From: JAOARY01 sp045345765
GTDB taxonomy: Bacteria; Bacillota; Clostridia; Peptostreptococcales; Peptostreptococcaceae
DNA length: 64,000 nt
Assembly: GCA_045345765.1 (NCBI GenBank)
Contig: CP148265.1
Span: 2,108,001 to 2,172,000, forward strand
Reading direction: 5' to 3'
Below the pieces are notes generated by a model. The model had not been told where the DNA came from. It saw only the letters and a list, made by a program, of their open reading frames with translations, and ran no database searches. Made by a program: the position numbers and the translations under genes. Positions 16,688 to 26,330 of the stretch are shown in pieces; position 1 is the first letter of the stretch, and each line of letters begins with the position of its first letter.

Positions 16688-17292
16688 TTTTTTTTATAAC
16701 AAATTCAAATTTGGTGGATGAAAAGCTTTATTTTTCAAATATAAAAATAGCTTTAGAAAAAAATATTTCATATTTGATAATAAGAGAAAAAGATAAATCC
16801 TATAAAGAACTTTATGAAATATCAAAAAAAATTTTGGAATTAAAGAGATTAGTAAATTCAAAAACTAAGATTTTAATAAATTCAAATTTGGATATTTTAA
16901 ATAATTTAAATTTAGATGGAATTCATTTATCAAATGAATTCTATCTAAATAATAAAGACAAAATAATTAAATTAAAAGATAAGATAATTGGGCTTTCAAT
17001 TCATAATAAGTATGAGTTAGTAGAACTGCCTAAGAGTATAGATTATTTGATTGCAGGTAATGTATTTGAAACAGATTGCAAAAAAGGTCTTAAGGGCAAA
17101 GGGGTAGAATTTTTTAAAGAATTAAAAAAAAATACAGATAAAAAAATAGTAGCTGTTGGTGGTATTAATTTAAATAATATAAAAGAAATAAAAAAAGCAA
17201 ATTTATATGGCTATGCTTTTATGTCTTCTTTTATAAAAAATAAAGACTTAAAAGTATTTATAGAGGATTTGCTTTATAAGATAGAGGTTTAA
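16684..17292 (+). CDS. tenI: Thiazole tautomerase TenI (ThiE-family)
   Basis: 202 residues. The segment AGNVFETDCKKGLKGKGVEF closely matches Bacillus TenI (HVFETDCKKGLEGRGV), and GLSIHNKYE carries the TenI catalytic histidine position. The ThiE pyrophosphate signature (NDRxDxAxxxxADGVHLGQxD) is degenerate, so I prefer tautomerase to thiamine-phosphate synthase. TenI aromatises the thiazole released by ThiG. The TTG start overlaps the thiC stop by 4 bases. ThiE remains the alternative, since automated annotation often uses that name for this family. Confidence 0.75.
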   Translation: MIFFITNSNLVDEKLYFSNIKIALEKNISYLIIREKDKSYKELYEISKKILELKRLVNSKTKILINSNLDILNNLNLDGIHLSNEFYLNNKDKIIKLKDKIIGLSIHNKYELVELPKSIDYLIAGNVFETDCKKGLKGKGVEFFKELKKNTDKKIVAVGGINLNNIKEIKKANLYGYAFMSSFIKNKDLKVFIEDLLYKIEV

Positions 17293-17293
17293 T

Positions 17294-18700
17294 ATGTTAC
17301 TTGAGGATAAGTTAAAAGAGGAATGCGGTGTTTTTGGACTTTTATTAAAAAATAATAGAGTAAAAGATAATAAAAATTTGATATACAACGCTTTATTTTC
17401 ATTGCAACATAGAGGTGAAGATGGAAGTGGTGTGTATTGTTATAATGAGGGAAATACGAATTTGTACAAGGAACTTGGATTTGTTTTGAATAATTTAAAT
17501 GAGAATAATTCTAAGGATTTTTTTTGTAATGTTTCATTAGGTCATAATAGATATTCAACCTGTAAAATAAATGAAAAATCAGCATTACAGCCTTTTTTTA
17601 AAAAATTTATAGACAAAAATTTAAATATAGCAATTGTTCACAATGGAAATTTAATTTTAAAAAAAGATAAATATGGTGAAGCATATAAAGAATCTTATAA
17701 AAATTATAGTGATAGCAGAATTTTTTTTGATATATTTTTAGAAAAATTAAAAATGGTTTTAGAAATATATGATATTAAGAATTTAAAAACTAGAAAATCA
17801 TTTAAATATATAAAAAAAGCCTTGGTAAGTAGTTTAAATTATTTTGATGGAAGCTATGCTATGATAATTTCGATAAATGATATGATAATAGCTTTTAGAG
17901 ATAAATATGGTTTTAGACCTCTTTTTCTGGCAGAGGATTATGAGGGTTTCTATTTGGCATCTGAAACATGTGCATTTGAAAACATAGAGTGCAAGAATAT
18001 AAGAGAAATAAAAAATAATACTATAGTTTTTATAACGAATCATTTACATGAGGAATGTATTTATGAACAAGAAATAAAAGAAAGATTTTGTGCATTTGAA
18101 TATATATATTTTCAAAGAGAAGATTCTTTAATAAAGGATAAAAGTATATATAGTTACAGATATGATTTAGGCAAAGAAATAGCAACACGAGTAAAAAATT
18201 TAGATATTGATATCATTACTGGAGTACCTATGTCAGGAATACCAAGTGCTTTAGCGGTTTCGAATGATTTAGGCATAGAATATAAGGATATATTTTTAAA
18301 GCAAAGATATAAAGGAAGATCTTTTATAAAAAATTCAAATGAAAAAATAAAAATTGCTATAAATGAAAAAATAAAAATAATAAAAGATATAGTAAAAAAT
18401 AAAAATATATTAATTGTTGATGATTCTTTGGTAAGAGGAATTACTATGAATTATATAGTAAAAAAGTTAAAAGAATATGAAGCGAAGAAGATACATATTG
18501 CTATATCTTCACCTATAATAAAATATCCTTGCCACCTAGGAATTAATATAAGCACTAAAAAGGAACTAATAGGTGCGAAATTATCAAAAGATGAAATAAA
18601 AGATTATCTAGGTTGTGATAGTTTGATTTACATTGAAACTAAAGATTTAAAAAATATATTAAAATTTGGTATATGTACAGATTGTTTTTTTAAGAGATAA
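17294..18700 (+). CDS. purF: Amidophosphoribosyltransferase-like protein (PurF homologue) in the thiamine operon
   Basis: 468 residues. Cys11 in EECGVFG would become the N-terminal glutaminase nucleophile after removal of a 10-residue propeptide. LQHRGEDGSG, GHNRYST and VHNGN mark the glutaminase domain, and IVDDSLVRGIT is the PRPP loop. The 4Fe-4S cysteines of Bacillus-type PurF appear kept: ERFCAFEY, PCHLGIN and CTDC. The sequence is divergent, with a charged insertion near 360 and a C-terminus ending right after CTDC. PurF makes phosphoribosylamine, precursor of AIR, the ThiC substrate, so its place under the TPP riboswitch makes biochemical sense. It starts two bases after tenI. Whether it is the only purF in the genome is not visible. 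Confidence 0.85.
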   Translation: MLLEDKLKEECGVFGLLLKNNRVKDNKNLIYNALFSLQHRGEDGSGVYCYNEGNTNLYKELGFVLNNLNENNSKDFFCNVSLGHNRYSTCKINEKSALQPFFKKFIDKNLNIAIVHNGNLILKKDKYGEAYKESYKNYSDSRIFFDIFLEKLKMVLEIYDIKNLKTRKSFKYIKKALVSSLNYFDGSYAMIISINDMIIAFRDKYGFRPLFLAEDYEGFYLASETCAFENIECKNIREIKNNTIVFITNHLHEECIYEQEIKERFCAFEYIYFQREDSLIKDKSIYSYRYDLGKEIATRVKNLDIDIITGVPMSGIPSALAVSNDLGIEYKDIFLKQRYKGRSFIKNSNEKIKIAINEKIKIIKDIVKNKNILIVDDSLVRGITMNYIVKKLKEYEAKKIHIAISSPIIKYPCHLGINISTKKELIGAKLSKDEIKDYLGCDSLIYIETKDLKNILKFGICTDCFFKR

Positions 18701-18706
18701 ATTTAA

Positions 18707-18728
18707 AAGATTTAGCTAAATTTTTTGA
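18707..18728 (+). terminator. Possible weak terminator after purF
   Basis: A small AT-rich hairpin (AAAAGATT / AATTTTTT around TAGCTA) with T's in the right arm. It is weak; the operon may also end by other means. Confidence 0.35.
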
Positions 18729-18804
18729 ATTTACTCTTACCAATAGACATAAAAAACCTTTTATGATACCATAGTGATAGACTATTTGATAAAGGAGAGT
18801 TAAA

Positions 18805-19554
18805 ATGAGCGAAAATAAAGTTCTTGCAACAGTTAATGGAAAAGAAATAACTAAAGCAGATGCAGATTTATTATTACAAAGCATAGGACCTCAAAGAGCT
18901 ATGCAATTTTATTCAGAAGAGGGACAAAAACAACTTTTAAATGAGTTGATAAACCAAGAACTTATATACTTAGATGCTGTTGATTCTAAGATAGAAGAAG
19001 AAGAAGAATTTAAAAAAGAAATGGAAATAGTTAAGACAAATGTTATAAAGCAATTTGCTATAACAAAGATACTAAAAGGAGCTTCTGTAAATGAAGAAGA
19101 AGCGAAGTCTTTCTATGATGAAAATAAAGATATGTTTAAGCAAGTTGAAACTGTTCAAGCTAGTCATATATTAGTTGACAGTGAAGACAAAGCTAAAGAT
19201 ATAATAAAAGAATTAAATGATGGTTTAGAATTTGGTGAAGGAGCTAAGAAATATTCTTCTTGTCCATCAAACCAAAGAGGTGGAGATTTAGGAAGCTTCT
19301 CAAGAGGACAAATGGTTCCTGAATTTGACCAAGCAGTATTTGAAATGGAAGTTGGTGCTATTACAAATGAACCAATAAAAACACAATTTGGATACCATGT
19401 TATAAAGCTTGTTGAAAAAACTCCAGAAAGAGTTCAAGATTTTAACGAAGTAAAAGATAATGTAACAAATCAATTACTAGCTAAGAAACAAGGCGATTTA
19501 TACATGCAAAAAGCAGAAGATTTAAAAGGAAAGTATCCAGTAGAAATTAAATAA
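18805..19554 (+). CDS. Parvulin-type peptidyl-prolyl cis-trans isomerase, cytoplasmic form
   Basis: 249 residues. An N-terminal SurA/PrsA-like helical part (1-105) is followed by a parvulin domain from QASHILVDSEDKAKD to FGYHVIKLVEKTPE, with the family motifs GGDLGSFSRGQMVPEFD. It isomerises Xaa-Pro bonds during folding. There is no signal peptide or lipobox, so unlike PrsA it should remain in the cytoplasm. AAAGGAG precedes the ATG. It is a single-gene unit between weak and strong terminators. Confidence 0.92.
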   Translation: MSENKVLATVNGKEITKADADLLLQSIGPQRAMQFYSEEGQKQLLNELINQELIYLDAVDSKIEEEEEFKKEMEIVKTNVIKQFAITKILKGASVNEEEAKSFYDENKDMFKQVETVQASHILVDSEDKAKDIIKELNDGLEFGEGAKKYSSCPSNQRGGDLGSFSRGQMVPEFDQAVFEMEVGAITNEPIKTQFGYHVIKLVEKTPERVQDFNEVKDNVTNQLLAKKQGDLYMQKAEDLKGKYPVEIK

Positions 19555-19625
19555 TTCTTGTTTTATTTATAATAAAATTATATAATAAAAAAAGGCTTGA
19601 AAATCAAGGCCATTGAAAACATTTA

Positions 19626-19673
19626 AATAAGGCAGTGATATATTTAAAAATATATCACTGCCTTATTTTTTTT
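19626..19673 (+). terminator. Strong terminator after the parvulin gene
   Basis: Perfect 20-nt arms (19626-19645 and 19648-19667, core GGCAGTGATATAT) with a T-run to 19673. Confidence 0.92.
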
Positions 19674-19749
19674 ATTTTATCTATATAATAAATTTTTATG
19701 GGTAAAAATTTATATATTAGTATTATTTTTTAGAAAGGAGGCCTTGATT

Positions 19750-21951
19750 TTGCTAGACCTTAAAACTGACTTTGAAAAATTTTTAAGTATTTCTTTTGAT
19801 AGTGCAATTGTTGTAAATAATAATAAAAAATTAATTGATTTTAATGAAAAATTTTTAAAAATATTTAATTACACAGAATCAGAAATTAAAAACAAAACTA
19901 TTGAAGAAGTTTTTTTTATAAATAATTATAAATTAAATGAAAATTTTAATAAAGATAAGGAATTTATAATTAGAGGAAAATTAAAAGATTCATATGTAAA
20001 TCTTAAGTTTTCTAAATTTTTATCAGAAGATAAAATTAAAATTATAAATATAAGAAGGATTTATAATTTGGATAAAAATCAAAATCAAGAAGATTTTTAT
20101 AAGTCGATAGTAGAAGATTTAGAAACGTTAGTAGCTGTAGTTGATGAAGATTATAAATATATTTATGCAAATTTAAAATACAAAGAATTTTTTAATATAA
20201 AAGAAGATGATGTAAATAAGGTTTTTATAAAAGATACGATAAAAGAAGAGATATTTATAAATGATATAAGACCTAATATAAATAAAGCTTTGTCTGGGAA
20301 ACAAATTAATATAGAAAAGTGGATAGTTAATAATGATAATAAAAAAAGATGTATAAACTGTGTGTTTGAAAAATTGAAACATGGAAATTTGGATTATGTT
20401 GTTATGAAGTTTAAAGATATAATGGATAGAAAAAAAATAGAAGAAGCTTTAATTTTAGCTAGAAAAATGGCTGATTCGGCTTATAATGTGAAAAATTTAT
20501 TTTTAGCAAATATATCTCATGAGTTTAAAACACCGATAAATGGAATACGCGGTATGGTTCAGCTTTTGAATCTTACAAATTTAAATGAAGAGCAAAAATC
20601 ATATACAAAAATGTTAGAAGAATCAACTGATAGAATTAGCATATTAATAGAGAATATATTAGAGTTTTCAAAAATTGATTCTAAAGATTTTTCTTTAATA
20701 GAAAAGAAACTTGTTTTAGATGAATTTGTAAAACAGGATATAGAGCCTTATAAAAAAAGAGCTATAGATAAAAAGCTTAGTTTTAGTTTATTTATAGATG
20801 AAAATATTCCTAAAATTTTATTAGCAGATAGAAAGAGATTAAAGCAAATTTTTTCAAATGTGCTTGATAATGCTATAAAATTTAGTGAAAATGGTGGAAT
20901 ATTTATAGAGATAGAAAGGGAATTTGAAGACGATTTAGGTGTTGGAATAAAAATCAATGTTAGAGATAGTGGAAAAGGAATAAAAAAGGAAAAATTAAAT
21001 TATGTATTTAATATATTTGCAAAAGAAGATGAAAGTAATACAAGTAGCAATGGTGGTGTAGGACTTGGACTTGCAATAACAAAAGAAATAGTTAATTTTT
21101 TAGGTGGAGATATTAGAATTGAAAGTGAAGAAAATGTAGGGACGAGTGTTTTTATATCATTATATTTAAAAAAATTTTTGGATATAAAAAAGGAAAAAGA
21201 AATTTATAAGATAAAAAAAGAGATGAAGATATTAATAGTTGAAGATGATAGGGTGAATGAAAAAGCACTAAAATTACTATTAGAAAAGAATAATTTTAAA
21301 GTAAAAACTGCAAGTACTGGATTACAGGCAATTGACTTTATAAAGATGGAAGATATGGATATAATACTTATGGATATTAAATTACCTGATATTGATGGTT
21401 TTGAAATAAGTAGACAGATTAGAAAGATAGAAAAAGAAAGAAAATCATATACACCTATAATTGCAGTGACGTCTTTGGATGATTCAAAATTTTTAAAGAA
21501 AGCATTAAAAGCTGGAATGGATGATTTTTTAGAAAAACCATTCAAAATAGAGAAGATTTACAATAAAATAAATAAATTATATGATAAAAAAATACATTAT
21601 AAAAATACAAATGATCCAGATTTAAAACAAGCATTTGCTTTTTCAAATAATGATAAGAATTTATTTATGGATTTAGTTTATATACTTTTAAATACAGATT
21701 ATATAAAAGATAATTTAAATGCAATAAAAAGAGCTTTAGAAAATTATGATGAATTTGAAGTAAAAAAAATTGCAAAAAGTTTGAAGGAAGGTATTATAAC
21801 TTTTGGTGCAAAGAAAGCCTATGAATTAGCATTTGAATTAGAAAGTTTAGAAAGAAGAGAATTAAAATCCAAGGGAATAAATTTATATTTTGAATTGGAA
21901 GAAGAGTTAAATAGAGTTATTCAAATTTACAAAACTATAAAAATATCTTAG
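19750..21951 (+). CDS. Hybrid sensor histidine kinase (PAS-PAS-HisKA-HATPase-REC-degenerate Hpt)
   Basis: 733 residues, no membrane segment. Two PAS-like domains (~1-110 and ~115-225) precede HisKA with His257 in ANISHEFKTP and a HATPase with DNAIKFSENGG, DSGKGI and GVGLGLAI. A receiver (~490-605) has LIVEDDRVN and the aspartate of LMDIKLPDIDG (~542). The C-terminal ~100 residues look like an Hpt bundle, but the usual histidine in A-H-S-L-K is lysine (AKSLKEG), so it probably cannot carry phosphate. The TTG at 19750 is preferred to 19744 because AAAGGAGG then has 8-nt spacing. It is the first of four clustered signalling genes, but a terminator separates it from the next. Confidence 0.9.
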   Translation: MLDLKTDFEKFLSISFDSAIVVNNNKKLIDFNEKFLKIFNYTESEIKNKTIEEVFFINNYKLNENFNKDKEFIIRGKLKDSYVNLKFSKFLSEDKIKIINIRRIYNLDKNQNQEDFYKSIVEDLETLVAVVDEDYKYIYANLKYKEFFNIKEDDVNKVFIKDTIKEEIFINDIRPNINKALSGKQINIEKWIVNNDNKKRCINCVFEKLKHGNLDYVVMKFKDIMDRKKIEEALILARKMADSAYNVKNLFLANISHEFKTPINGIRGMVQLLNLTNLNEEQKSYTKMLEESTDRISILIENILEFSKIDSKDFSLIEKKLVLDEFVKQDIEPYKKRAIDKKLSFSLFIDENIPKILLADRKRLKQIFSNVLDNAIKFSENGGIFIEIEREFEDDLGVGIKINVRDSGKGIKKEKLNYVFNIFAKEDESNTSSNGGVGLGLAITKEIVNFLGGDIRIESEENVGTSVFISLYLKKFLDIKKEKEIYKIKKEMKILIVEDDRVNEKALKLLLEKNNFKVKTASTGLQAIDFIKMEDMDIILMDIKLPDIDGFEISRQIRKIEKERKSYTPIIAVTSLDDSKFLKKALKAGMDDFLEKPFKIEKIYNKINKLYDKKIHYKNTNDPDLKQAFAFSNNDKNLFMDLVYILLNTDYIKDNLNAIKRALENYDEFEVKKIAKSLKEGIITFGAKKAYELAFELESLERRELKSKGINLYFELEEELNRVIQIYKTIKIS

Positions 21952-21978
21952 TTTAAGATAGATTTATAGTTTTTTTTT
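21931..21978 (+). terminator. Terminator overlapping the end of the hybrid kinase gene
   Basis: 20-nt arms matching at 18 positions (21931-21950 and 21954-21973), followed by T's to 21978. The left arm contains the last codons and the stop of the kinase gene. Confidence 0.75.
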
Positions 21979-22024
21979 GGGGAATATATAATCTTAGAAA
22001 GTTTTTTAAAAGGAGGCATTAATT

Positions 22025-24118
22025 TTGTATTTCCACTTAGGATTAGAAGGAGATTTTAGGAAATTATTACTTAGTATATCTTCTAAATTTATAGATGTTA
22101 CAGATTTGAAGGTTGGACTTGATGAGAGTATGAATGAAATAATACAATTAACAAACTTAAAAGAATGCTTTATCGCCAAATTTGACAATGAAAACAATAA
22201 TTTAAATAGGTTTGCAGAAAGTGACAATTGTAAAATAGAACCTATTTTTGCTAATAGATTTAAAAAAATGATGAAAATATCAGAAGTTGCTGAGATAAAT
22301 TCAAATGATATAAATTATTACTTTAAAAATTGTGATGGGATAAAATTGGTAATAATAATTCCGATATTTGTAAAAGGGGAATTGTATGGTTTTTTAGCTT
22401 TGGTAAGTAAAGAAGACTTGAAAGTAAGAGTTCAAGAAAAGCTAATGTTAAAAATAATAGGAGAAATATATGGTAAGGCATTTGAACATTATGAAAATAT
22501 AAGGAATTTAAGAGAAAGTGAAATTAGATACAAGACTTTGGCAAATGTATCACCTTACGGTATTATTATAATAGATAAAAATTACAAGGTATTATTTATG
22601 AACAATGAAACAGTAAATATCTTAGATTTACCTAAGATGTCTGAAAATATAAATTTAATGGAAATAGTGTCTTCTTATACATTTGACATTATAAATTTAA
22701 ATACAAGAAAAATAATAAATAAAGATAAGGAAAAAATCAACATTAAGAGTAATATAGAAACGGTAAGTTTAAAATCAAAATATCTAGATATTTCAATGAC
22801 AGAATTTAAATATTCAAACGAAAATGCAGTTCTTATAATACTTAATGATATTACTATAGAAAGACAAAGAGAAGAAGATATCAAAAAATTCTATAGAGTA
22901 TTAAAACAAATTCCTGAAGTGGTTATCATTGTAAATGATAAAGCGAATATTGAATATATGAATAATTACTTTAGCGAAAAATCAAATATAAAAGAGAATG
23001 ATTTATTAAATAAAAATATAAAAGAACTAAAGGATTATAAATTGAATGCTCTTTATGAAAAAATAAATGATGTAATGGAAGTTAAAAAAGCTTTTTTTGG
23101 AGAAATTTATATGAACTTTTATGAGCCTAAATATTTCTTAGGCTCAATATCACCTTTAAGAAATGAAAGTCATGAAATAACACATTATGTGTGTATATTA
23201 AAGGATATAAATGAACAAAAGATAATGCAAGAGGAATTAAAAGAGAAGAATGAATCTTTTAAAATTATGATTGGAGAATTAAAAGATGCACAAGCACAGC
23301 TTATACAAAAAGAAAAACTAGCAGGAATAGGACAGCTAGCAGCAGGAGTTGCACATGAAATAAATAATCCGTTGGGTTTTGTAATTAGTAATTATGATAC
23401 TTTAAAAAAATATATAAAAAGATATGAAGACATACTTTTAGCATATAAAAATTTATGCAAAGAATTTGAAAGCCAAAATACAGATCAGAATTTTCAAAAT
23501 AAGATTATGGACATAAAAAAGATGGAAAAAAAATATGGAATTGATTTTATTATAGAAGATATGGATGATTTGATATCAGATTCTAAGGAAGGTTTAGATA
23601 GAGTTGGAAAAATTGTTCAAAGTCTTAAATATTTTTCAAGAGATGCACAGTATAATGAATTTGAATCATATGATATAAATGAAGGAATAGAAAATACTAT
23701 ATTAATAGCGAAGAATGAAGTTAAATATAGTGCAGATATAGAACTTCATTTAAATGAAGTTCCTCTTATAGATGCTATATCCGGGCAGATTAATCAAGTT
23801 ATATTAAATATAATAATAAATGCGGTACAAGCAATAAAAGAAACTAAAGAATTTGGTGTAATAACAATAAAGACCTATAAAGATTCAAAATATGTTTTTT
23901 GTGAGATTCAAGATAATGCTAAAGGTATTGATGAAGAAGTTTTAGATAATATATTTGAACCTTTTTTTACAACTAAAGAAGCTGGTGTAGGAACTGGACT
24001 TGGTCTTAGTATCGCTTATGATATTATAACAAACAAACATAAGGGGAGTTTATTTGTTGAATCAAAAAAAGGTGAAGGTACTACTTTTATAATTATGCTA
24101 CCGATAAAGCAGGGGTGA
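22025..24118 (+). CDS. Sensor histidine kinase (GAF-PAS-PAS-HisKA-HATPase)
   Basis: 697 residues, soluble. GAF-like (~10-155), PAS (~165-285), PAS (~290-405), a coiled segment, then HisKA with His444 in GVAHEINNPLGF (the NtrB-like HEINNP form) and a HATPase with NIIINAVQAI, DNAKGID and TGLGLSIAYDI. It autophosphorylates on His444 and would pass phosphate to a receiver. Two receiver proteins follow at once (3 nt, then a 4-nt overlap), so the three form an operon. The TTG start has AAAGGAGG at 8-nt spacing. Confidence 0.92.
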   Translation: MYFHLGLEGDFRKLLLSISSKFIDVTDLKVGLDESMNEIIQLTNLKECFIAKFDNENNNLNRFAESDNCKIEPIFANRFKKMMKISEVAEINSNDINYYFKNCDGIKLVIIIPIFVKGELYGFLALVSKEDLKVRVQEKLMLKIIGEIYGKAFEHYENIRNLRESEIRYKTLANVSPYGIIIIDKNYKVLFMNNETVNILDLPKMSENINLMEIVSSYTFDIINLNTRKIINKDKEKINIKSNIETVSLKSKYLDISMTEFKYSNENAVLIILNDITIERQREEDIKKFYRVLKQIPEVVIIVNDKANIEYMNNYFSEKSNIKENDLLNKNIKELKDYKLNALYEKINDVMEVKKAFFGEIYMNFYEPKYFLGSISPLRNESHEITHYVCILKDINEQKIMQEELKEKNESFKIMIGELKDAQAQLIQKEKLAGIGQLAAGVAHEINNPLGFVISNYDTLKKYIKRYEDILLAYKNLCKEFESQNTDQNFQNKIMDIKKMEKKYGIDFIIEDMDDLISDSKEGLDRVGKIVQSLKYFSRDAQYNEFESYDINEGIENTILIAKNEVKYSADIELHLNEVPLIDAISGQINQVILNIIINAVQAIKETKEFGVITIKTYKDSKYVFCEIQDNAKGIDEEVLDNIFEPFFTTKEAGVGTGLGLSIAYDIITNKHKGSLFVESKKGEGTTFIIMLPIKQG

Positions 24119-24121
24119 GTT

Positions 24122-25267
24122 ATGGACTTTAAAGCGATTGTAATAGATGATGAAAAACAGATATTAAAATCATTAAGAAGATTATTTATAGATTTGGATT
24201 GGGAATGTTATTTTTTTTCAGATGGTAATGAAGCTATTGAATTCATGGAAGAAGAAGATATAGATCTATTGATAACAGATATAATGATGCCTCAAATAGG
24301 TGGCAAAAAGATTTTAGAATACGTAAAGAATAATCACAATCAAGTAATAAGACTTGTTATAACAGGCTATACGGATGAAGATATATTTAATTTAATAAGA
24401 GAAGATTTGGCCCAAGTTTTAATATTCAAGCCATGGAATAATGAAAATTTATTATATAGATTAAAGGAATTAGAAGAAACATATTTATATTTAAAAAATA
24501 ATAACCTATATCAAAATATAATAAATATGAATTTTTTGCCTATGAAAGAAAAAAATAAGACGAAAGTTTTAGAATATTTAAGTGAAGAAAAAAGTTTAGA
24601 AGAAGTAATTGATTTTATTTATGATGATCTTATTTTATCTATAAATATTTTTAAAATAGCTAATAATATAGAATTGGATAATAAAATAGGTTCTCTTAAA
24701 AAAGCTGTAAAAATATTAGGGATAGGAAATATGACAAAAATTATAGAATGTATGAATGTTATAGATTTACCTAAATTTTTAGATACAATAAATAACTATC
24801 AATTGTTTTTGCATAAATTATTTATATCAACATATAAAGACATATTTGGTGAAGAAATAAATGATAATATCAAAGATGTTTGTTTATTTTTAAATATATC
24901 CTATTTATATTATTTTAAGATGAAAGAAGCTGTTTCTTTAGATGATGCTATTATTAACGAGGAGTATTTTAGGGAAAATCATGAAAGAATATCTTATTAT
25001 ATATTGAAATGGTGGGGATTTTCTAAAGAATTTTGTGATATTGCATTATATCATCATAATCCATTAAATTATAAAGGTGAAGAAAATATATCAAGGATAA
25101 TTCACTTTATAAATATTTGTAATACGATGTTTTTAAAGCAAATCGAATACGAACAGTATTATAAGGATAATTTAGAATCTTCGATAGAGTATTTAAATTT
25201 AAATGATGAACACATAAAAATTTTAGAAAGACAAATAGATATTCTAAAAGGAAGTGTTAAAATATGA
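24122..25267 (+). CDS. Response regulator with C-terminal HDOD-like domain
   Basis: 381 residues. The receiver (1-120) has VIDDEKQ, the phospho-aspartate in LLITDIMMPQIGG, and the T/K switch residues in VITGYT and FKPW. Residues ~150-375 look like an HDOD domain (LSINIFKIANNIELDNKIGSL, LKKAVKILGIGNM, ISYYILKWWGF). HDOD proteins usually act in signalling or protein contacts, not DNA binding. It follows the GAF/PAS kinase by 3 nt and overlaps the next receiver gene by 4 nt. Confidence 0.88.
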   Translation: MDFKAIVIDDEKQILKSLRRLFIDLDWECYFFSDGNEAIEFMEEEDIDLLITDIMMPQIGGKKILEYVKNNHNQVIRLVITGYTDEDIFNLIREDLAQVLIFKPWNNENLLYRLKELEETYLYLKNNNLYQNIINMNFLPMKEKNKTKVLEYLSEEKSLEEVIDFIYDDLILSINIFKIANNIELDNKIGSLKKAVKILGIGNMTKIIECMNVIDLPKFLDTINNYQLFLHKLFISTYKDIFGEEINDNIKDVCLFLNISYLYYFKMKEAVSLDDAIINEEYFRENHERISYYILKWWGFSKEFCDIALYHHNPLNYKGEENISRIIHFINICNTMFLKQIEYEQYYKDNLESSIEYLNLNDEHIKILERQIDILKGSVKI

Positions 25268-26268
25268 AGGTAAATAAAATACTATTTGTAGATGACGAAG
25301 TAAAGGTATTAAATTCTATAAGACGTTCACTTATGGATGAAGAGTTTGAAACTTTTTATGCTGTTGGAGGAAGTGATGCGCTTAGAGTATTAGAAGAAGA
25401 AAATATAGATGTAATAGTAAGTGATATGAGAATGCCAAGAATGACAGGTCTTGAGCTTTTGACTAAGGTTGAAGAATTATATCCTAATATAGTAAAGATA
25501 ATATTATCGGGTTATACAGAACTTAGTCAAATACTTACAACAGTCAATAAGGTAAATATATTTAAGTATATGACTAAACCTTGGGATATGGAAAATGAAT
25601 TTAAACCAATATTAAAAAAAGCAATTGATTATTATAATTTAAAGAGTGAAAAGAAAGAATTAGAAGAACAATTACAAAAGAGAAATGATATGTACCAAAA
25701 GATTGTTAAGAGCGTTGAAGAAAAATTTAAAGAAGTTAAAAATGATATGAAGAAAATTCATGGACTTAGTGATTTTTTTGTAGATATTATAGAAAATAAA
25801 GAAAAATTTGAAGATGTAGACACAAAATTATTAAAAGATTTTTTAGGGTTTTATTTGGAATATATACCTAGAAGGATAAAGGAATTTGATTTTATGTCAA
25901 TGTATAATAAATTAGAAAAGGAATTAGATTCTAATGATTTTTCATATCAATTAAAATTAGAAAGTAAAGATAATACAAAATTAAAATTATTAGATGATGC
26001 GGACTTAGCTGTAAAATTAATAAATTATATAGCTAAAGCCATAAAGGGTGAAGAGATTATAAATGTAGATATACATTTTATAAGAGAAGAAAATTTAGGT
26101 GTTTGTGTAGCTACTCTATCAAAAGAATATGGTCAAGTAGATAAGCTTTTTATAAATGCAATAAAGAATATTTCTAAGAATGATAAATTTGATATAAAAT
26201 CATATAAAGTAGATCATATTTGTGAAATTCAGATGAAATTGTTCTTTAATATGAAAGTAGATAGATAA
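25264..26268 (+). CDS. Response regulator with unidentified C-terminal domain
   Basis: 334 residues. Receiver (1-125) with FVDDEVKVL, DVIVSDMRMPRMTG, LSGYTE and TKPWD, the RpfG-like sequence type. A coiled coil (~135-165) leads to ~170 residues that I cannot place: no HD-GYP, GGDEF or HTH is seen. The helical part KIHGLSDFFVDIIENKE and the alpha/beta tail resemble the order of a dimerisation domain plus a decayed kinase ATP domain, but no N-, G1- or G2-box is visible. It starts within the upstream stop (ATGA). The operon therefore seems to work by protein-protein output. Confidence 0.8.
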   Translation: MKVNKILFVDDEVKVLNSIRRSLMDEEFETFYAVGGSDALRVLEEENIDVIVSDMRMPRMTGLELLTKVEELYPNIVKIILSGYTELSQILTTVNKVNIFKYMTKPWDMENEFKPILKKAIDYYNLKSEKKELEEQLQKRNDMYQKIVKSVEEKFKEVKNDMKKIHGLSDFFVDIIENKEKFEDVDTKLLKDFLGFYLEYIPRRIKEFDFMSMYNKLEKELDSNDFSYQLKLESKDNTKLKLLDDADLAVKLINYIAKAIKGEEIINVDIHFIREENLGVCVATLSKEYGQVDKLFINAIKNISKNDKFDIKSYKVDHICEIQMKLFFNMKVDR

Positions 26269-26330
26269 GATGAATTTATTTTTAAATATAATTATTCTGT
26301 GCATAAAAATTATTTATAATTAAAAATTTC

